37,884 bases of DNA from Tubiluchus corallicola (taxonomy: Eukaryota > Priapulida > Priapulimorpha > Priapulimorphida > Tubiluchidae): the NCBI GenBank assembly GCA_030141605.1, contig JAQGDQ010001046.1:30001-67884 (forward strand), given 5' to 3'. Position 1 is the stretch's first letter. Every line of letters begins with the position of its first letter. Under the pieces are notes generated by a model that was not told where the DNA came from, searched no databases, and saw nothing but the letters and a program-made list of their open reading frames with translations. The position numbers were made by a program, and so were the translations under genes. Shown here in pieces: positions 33,899-37,884 of the stretch.

Positions 33899-36800
33899 TA
33901 TTGAGTGATTACGAGATAGTCGAACATGATACTTTAGTTTAGTCCATAGATCACTACAAAAAAAGGACTTTTGATCATATAACATGATCATTACTGTCAA
34001 AAAATAACTGAAGAATTATTTACAACTTCTCACTACACACTTATTATCGTCTAACATGATCATTACTGTCCAAAAATCGCCAAACAGTTATTTACAAATT
34101 CACAATACGACTTTGGGTTTCCATTGAAAAATTCATGCTAATCGTTGAAGCTCAGTTCAGTCTGCAAGCACTAAACTGTACTTAGTCTGTACTCATGGAC
34201 GTCACTTATAAGCCCTCCCATTATAACAATGGAGCTTCATAATAAACTAGAATTGCATATGATCGTTCATAAGTGTTCAGTCTTCATGCAAGACGGAGCT
34301 CCCTGCCACAGATCGAAGGTGACACCAATTTCCTCAGGGAGAAGAACATCGCCGTACTTGAATGGCCTGGAAACAACCCGGACCTCAATCCGATAGAGAA
34401 TCTCTGGGAGATACTGAAGGATAAGGTGGCAGACAGGCAGCCATCAAGTGCTGAAGACTTGCGAAGAGTTATCAAGGACGTTTGGGTTAAAGAAATTACT
34501 TCCGAGTACTGCCAAAACCTGATTTTTAGTATGCCTCTTAGAATGAAGGCAGTGATTGACAACTTCGGCGGCCATACAAAGTACTAAGAACTGTGACTAT
34601 TTTTGGATAAAAACATACAAACTATGCTGTAGTATATGTCACTAGAAGAATAAATGAATAGTTTTTAGATGGAACCGTGTTAAACGACCATGAAAAAATC
34701 ACTTTGGTCTTAAACTTTTGCAAATGACTGTATAACTCCTCCCATTATAACAATGGAGCTTCAAACCACATGGACGTCACTTATAACCCCTCCCATTATA
34801 ACAATGGAGCTTCAAACCACATGGACGTCACTTATAACTCCTCCCATTATAACAATGGAGCTTCAAACCACATGGACGTCACTTATAACCTCTCCCATTA
34901 TAACAATGGAGCCTCAAACCACATGGACGTCACTTATAACCCCTCCCATTATAACAATGGAGCTTCAAACCACATGGACGTCACTTATAACCCCTCCCAT
35001 TATAACAATGGAGCTTCAAACCACATGGACGTCACTTATAACTCCTCCCATTATAACAATGGAGCTTCAAACCACATGGACATCACTTATAACCCTCCCA
35101 TTATAACAATGGAGCTTCAAACCACATGGACGTCACTTATAACTCCTCCCATTATAACAATGGAGCTTCAAACCACATGGACGTCACTTATAACTCCTCC
35201 CATTATAACAATGGAGCTTCAAACCACATGGACGTCACTTATAACCCTCCCATTATAACAATGGAGCTTCAAACCACATGGACGTCACTTATAACCTCTC
35301 CCATTATAACAATGGAGCCTCAAACCACATGGACGTCACTTATAACCCCTCCCATTATAACAATGGAGCTTCAAACCACATGGACGTCACTTATAACCCC
35401 TCCCATTATAACAATGGAGCTTCAAACCACATGGACGTCACTTATAACACCTCCCATTATAACAATGGAGCTTCAAACCACATGGACGTCACTTATAACT
35501 CTTCCCATTATAACAATGGAGCTTCAAACCAGATGGACGTCACTTATAACCCCTCCCATTATAACAATGGAGCTTCAAACCACATGGACGTCACTTATAA
35601 CCCCTCCCATTATAACAATGGAGCTTCAAACCAGATGGATGTCACTTATAACCCCTCCCATTATAACAATGGAGCTTCAAACCACATGGACGTCATTTAT
35701 AACCCCTCCCATTATAACAATGGAGCTTCAAACCAGATGGACGTCACTTATAACACCTCCCATTATAACAATGGAGCTTCAAACCACATGGACGTCACTT
35801 ATAACCCCTGGCATTATAACAATGGAGCTTCAAACCACATGGACGTCACTTATAACACCTCCCATTATAACAATGGAGCTTCAAACCACATGGACGTCAT
35901 TTATAACCCCTCCCATTATAACAATGGAGCTTCAAACCACATGGACGTCACTTATAACCCCTCCCATTATAACAATGGAGCTTCAAACCACATGGACGTC
36001 ACTTATAACCCCTCCCATTATAACAATGGAGCTTCAAACCACATGGACGTCACTTATAACTCTTCCCATTATAACAATGGAGCTTCAAACCAGATGGACG
36101 TCACTTATAACCCCTCCCATTATAACAATGGAGCTTCAAACCACATGGACGTCACTTATAACCCCTCCCATTATAACAATGGAGCTTCAAACCACATGGA
36201 CGTCACTTATAACCCCTCCCATTATAACAATGGAGCTTCAAACCAGATGGATGTCACTTATAACCCCTCCCATTATAACAATGGAGCTTCAAACCACATG
36301 GACGTCACTTATAACCCCTCCCATTATAACAATGGAGCTTCAAACCACATGGACGTCACTTATAACCCCTCCCATTATAACAATGGAGCTTCAAACCAGA
36401 TGGATGTCACTTATAACCCCTCCCATTATAACAATGGAGCTTCAAACCACATGGACGTCACTTATAACCCCTCCCATTATAACAATGGAGCTTCAAACCA
36501 CATGGACGTCACTTATAACCCCTCCCATTATAACAATGGAGCTTCAAACCACATGGACGTCCTTCAACACAAACCCCCAAACAAACCACACAACCAATAA
36601 CCCCTCCCATAATAACAATGGAGTTTCAAACCACATGGACGTCACTTATAACCCCTCCCATTATAACAATGGAGCTTCAAACCACATGGACGTCACTTAT
36701 AACCCCTCCCATTATAACAATGGAGCTTCAAACCACATGGACGTCACTTATAACTCCTCCCATTATAACAATGGAGCTTCAAACCACATGGACGTCACTT

Positions 36801-37313
36801 ATAACCCCTCCCATTATAACAATGGAGCTTCAAACCACATGGACGTCACTTATAACCCCTCCCATTATAACAATGGAGCTTCAAACCACATGGACGTCAC
36901 TTATAACTCCTCCCATTATAACAATGGAGCTTCAAACCACATGGACGTCACTTATAACCCCTCCCATTATAACAATGGAGCTTCAAACCACATGGACGTC
37001 ACTTATAACCCCTCCCATTATAACAATGGAGCTTCAAACCACATGGACGTCACTTATAACCCCTCCCATTATAACAATGGAGCTTCAAACCACATGCAAA
37101 ACCAACCATGAAATCCCAGAGCTACCATGACGACTTTACCTCTTTTAACACCTTCCCCGGAACAATGGCTTCGCTGACGACAGTTTTGCCACGTCCTTCG
37201 ATCCAGTTGATGGCGGACGGCTTCTTGTCGGTGCAAAAGTTTCCGCTGATGCTGACTATCTCCATCTCCGGGAAGAAGTCCTCTTGGAGGAATTTGACTG
37301 CCCTTTCGGAGCC
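28251..37313 (-). CDS. HMGCR: 3-hydroxy-3-methylglutaryl-CoA reductase, catalytic 3' part (5' partial)
   Basis: Minus-strand exons in order: 37313-37140, 32519-32379, 31086-30928, 28930-28776 and, proposed, 28314-28251. All junctions are AG/GT and in phase. The enzyme reduces HMG-CoA to mevalonate with NADPH, the committed step of isoprenoid and sterol synthesis; in animals it sits in the ER membrane with a cytosolic catalytic domain. Seen here: [20 protein letters not shown] (substrate-binding Lys, human Lys691 region); [20 protein letters not shown] with the catalytic Asp (human Asp767); [15 protein letters not shown]; and [12 protein letters not shown] with the catalytic His (human His866). 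The membrane domain and the first catalytic Glu lie upstream, beyond the window. Introns carry many transposons and a minisatellite, but exon sequence is intact, so the gene is probably functional. Confidence 0.95.
28776..28930 (-). CDS. HMGCR: HMG-CoA reductase exon, catalytic His
   Basis: Acceptor ttttatag precedes 28930 and donor gtgagg follows 28776. It encodes [20 protein letters not shown], then [20 protein letters not shown] and [11 protein letters not shown]. The frame is not the longest open one at this site. The last two bases (ag) start an Arg or Ser codon. KSH carries the family's catalytic histidine. Confidence 0.95.
28931..29823. other. HMGCR intron, no gene seen
   Basis: The text 'attattatcacattcagtac' occurs at about 29163 and again at about 29718, a short direct repeat about 555 bp apart. 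This could mark a duplication or the edges of an insertion. The open frame at 29477-29761 has no protein signature. Confidence 0.4.
29824..30280 (-). mobile_element. LINE 3'-end fragment
   Basis: On the minus strand, about 30234-30115 reads [20 protein letters not shown] then [20 protein letters not shown] and a stop. This is the typical C-terminus of jockey/CR1-type LINE proteins (G-x-R-x-W-N-x-L-P, then F-K-K-x-L-x-x-x-L-L-x-x-Y). The upstream frame is shifted and then lost. About 290 bp of non-coding tail follows. Confidence 0.55.
30418..30793. mobile_element. hAT-type MITE with near-perfect 8-bp TSD
   Basis: The termini are TAGGGGTGAGCAT and ATGCTCACCCCTA. The flanks are atgaacat (30410-30417) and atgaacac (30794-30801), matching at 7 of 8 bases. 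The interior is rich in 'ttcgaattcgaa' motifs that extend the inverted repeats. It is 376 bp with no coding capacity. Confidence 0.85.
30928..31086 (-). CDS. HMGCR: HMG-CoA reductase exon, catalytic Asp and GTVGGG
   Basis: Acceptor ctttgcag precedes 31086 and donor gtaaag follows 30928. The 53 codons start [20 protein letters not shown] and run through [15 protein letters not shown] to ASCLQ. The first codon is the catalytic Asp that completes GQ-D. The usual N-L-L-P-Q-Q-A after GTVGGGT reads I-L-P-A-Q-A-S here, a local divergence. Confidence 0.95.
31132..31195. mobile_element. Truncated hAT fragment, same family as 26519-26953
   Basis: It starts CAGGGGTGTGCAAACTGCGG and follows the 26519 element for about 60 bp, then the similarity stops. 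It lies 46 bp upstream (genomic minus sense) of an HMGCR exon. Confidence 0.8.
31293..31720. mobile_element. Tc1/mariner-like MITE with long inverted repeats
   Basis: The ends are CAGTCGTGGCCAAAAGTTTA and TAAACTATTGGCCACAACTG, flanked by TA on both sides. The inverted repeats extend about 150 bp inwards (e.g. 'ttttggtattcaacaccata' against its complement). No transposase is present. It is 428 bp, in an HMGCR intron. Confidence 0.9.
32070..32220. repeat. (GAT)n trinucleotide repeat
   Basis: An imperfect GAT/GAC/GGT tract. The minus-strand frame reads as poly-His and is an artefact. Confidence 0.9.
32379..32519 (-). CDS. HMGCR: HMG-CoA reductase exon, [13 protein letters not shown]
   Basis: Acceptor cattttcag precedes 32519 and donor gtatgc follows 32379. 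The 47 codons are in phase 0 at both ends, starting [20 protein letters not shown] and ending IFIATGQ. They hold the [13 protein letters not shown] motif and NAHASNIV of the NADPH-binding region. Confidence 0.95.
32841..33499. mobile_element. pogo/Tigger-like MITE with 24-bp TIRs and TA TSD
   Basis: The left end CAGTCTAGCGTCGTTATCTC and the right end read inversely CAGTCTAGCCTCGTTATCTC differ at one base, and TA flanks both sides. The interior keeps 'gcgagataacgag'-like motifs. The minus-strand open frame at 33247-33555 lies mostly inside the element, runs past its end, and has no transposase motif. Confidence 0.88.
33690..33900 (+). repeat. Dispersed repeat copy 3 plus (TA)n
   Basis: 33735-33865 is related to 25140-25275 and 6400-6510, and ends in a (TA) run at 33867-33895. 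Confidence 0.65.
33901..34193. repeat. Intron spacer with a short internal repeat
   Basis: Copies of 'aacatgatcattactgtc' recur at about 33981 and 34053. Nothing else is recognised. Confidence 0.5.
34194..34239. repeat. Detached single unit of the 51-bp minisatellite
   Basis: One unit (catggacgtcacttataa to ggagcttca) lies about 490 bp before the main array and is separated from it by the Tc1 remnant. Confidence 0.85.
34246..34730 (+). pseudogene. Tc1 transposase remnant, 5'-truncated
   Basis: The open frame at 34273-34587 gives [20 protein letters not shown], then [20 protein letters not shown], and ends with [10 protein letters not shown]. This is the C-terminal part of a Tc1-family DD34E transposase, including the catalytic Glu of NPIENLWE. 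The preceding catalytic Asp motif [10 protein letters not shown] (from 34286) is in another frame, so a single-base frameshift lies near 34320. The N-terminal DNA-binding domain and the first Asp are missing. The 3' inverted repeat (cttttgcaaatgactg) is kept and ends at 34730 next to a TA inside a minisatellite unit. Confidence 0.9.
34731..37096. repeat. 51-bp minisatellite, about 46 units
   Basis: The unit is catggacgtcacttataacc plus cctcccattataacaatgga plus gcttcaaacca (51 bp). 51 is a multiple of three, so long open frames arise in more than one frame ([17 protein letters not shown] and the overlapping [17 protein letters not shown]). Units of 50 bp (e.g. near 35091 and 35244) and a divergent insert at 36561-36600 shift these frames. 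There is no signal peptide or flanking exon, so I treat it as non-coding. It lies in the first visible HMGCR intron. Confidence 0.95.
37140..37313 (-). CDS. HMGCR: HMG-CoA reductase exon, CTDKKP
   Basis: Acceptor gcatgtacag precedes 37313 and donor gtaaag follows 37140. The 58 codons start [10 protein letters not shown] and end VPGKVLKE, in phase 0 at both ends. They contain [20 protein letters not shown] and [15 protein letters not shown], which are near-identical to animal HMG-CoA reductases. Confidence 0.95.
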
Positions 37314-37454
37314 CTGTACATGCAAAAAATTATAAACACGAGGTGCTTCGCCAAATAATGATACACTTTTTACACTTCTAAAATTAGCAATTATTATTAT
37401 TAATTACTAATATCACATTTTACTACTAATTAACTACCAGTTAATATTAAAAAA

Positions 37455-37505
37455 CTTAACAATAATAATAATAATAATAATATTAATATTAATAATAATA
37501 ATTTA
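37455..37505. repeat. (TAA)n microsatellite
   Basis: About 45 bp of AATAAT/TTAATA repeats in an HMGCR intron. Confidence 0.85.
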
Positions 37506-37528
37506 AGTGAAACAAGGTCCTCTCAGTT

Positions 37529-37884
37529 ACAGTCAACCTCGGGTATAAGGCACTCGCTTATAAGGGACCACCAACACTGGTCCCGATTTTTCGTAACATT
37601 TTTCCCATGTAAAAATATTCGTATGTAAGGTACTCGGATATCAGAGACTTTCGGTTATAAGGGACGATATCTTCATATATCGTAATAGAAACCCAGGTAA
37701 ATTATCTCGCACATAAGGGAGCCTATGATCAAAGCGAAATTTATCGATTTTTAACCTCAATTTTTCGCAAACTCTGCCTTCGAACAGCTCGGTTGCTGCG
37801 GTCACGTACATCTCGCATCAGTGAAGGAGCTTCCTACATACCGTTTGCACTGAATGTGTAGCAATAATCCATAAAAATACGGGT
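37529..37884. mobile_element. pogo/Tigger-like element, runs off the window
   Basis: It starts TACAGTCAACCTCGGGTATA and holds repeated 'cttataagggac' and 'ggttataagggacgat' motifs, like the termini of pogo-group MITEs. The right end is not inside the window, so its length and TSD cannot be checked. Confidence 0.55.

Noticed and set aside
34753-37130. Long frames of 661, 440, 170, 162 and 117 aa with a 17-residue repeat
   Set aside because: The 51-bp unit is a multiple of three, so two frames are open at once. One-base unit-length changes swap them, and the array is in an HMGCR intron on the opposite strand.

Overview
The window is nuclear DNA from an animal with large introns that are heavily loaded with transposons and satellites. 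Two genes with recognisable products converge tail to tail. Spliced exons can be reconstructed for both by following protein motifs, reading frame and GT-AG splice sites. The organism is an invertebrate. Paired-LRRCT leucine-rich repeat proteins, 'gctgccatctatc'-type repeats and Tc1, hAT and pogo-like elements would fit an arthropod such as a chelicerate or crustacean. The degenerate CCCTAA (TTAGGG-type) tract does not match the usual arthropod TTAGG telomere, so I do not fix the phylum.

Plus strand, 2547-25912: a gene for a TruA-family tRNA pseudouridine synthase, closest in layout to animal PUSL1. Seven exons are visible, including a 34-nt microexon, and they join in one frame for 302 codons to a stop with a nearby AATAAA. 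Only the first exon (roughly 20-30 residues) is missing. Its introns hold a GTT-type trinucleotide tract, a SINE with a 5S rRNA head, a perfect 162-bp palindrome, a telomere-like array and a 144-bp satellite. The 15.2-kb fifth visible intron contains a nested locus.

Nested locus, about 10440-21960: two intronless, head-to-head genes for secreted, probably GPI-anchored LRR proteins. One is about 521 aa on the minus strand. The other is about 973 aa on the plus strand and is an internal duplication of the first. Between them lie two tandem units of about 2.2-2.3 kb, which look like the flanks of the same gene cassette with the coding part deleted. A further copy of the cassette head lies at 22905-23590.

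Minus strand, 37313-28251: the catalytic 3' part of HMG-CoA reductase. Four exons are certain and a short last exon is proposed. They carry the substrate-binding Lys, catalytic Asp and catalytic His motifs. Its introns contain a 51-bp minisatellite of about 46 units that begins about 43 nt from a splice donor, a Tc1 transposase remnant, two hAT-type elements, a pogo/Tigger-like MITE and a mariner-like MITE. A 435-bp hAT element with perfect 8-bp target duplications sits between the two converging genes. No tRNA, CRISPR or prokaryotic feature was seen.
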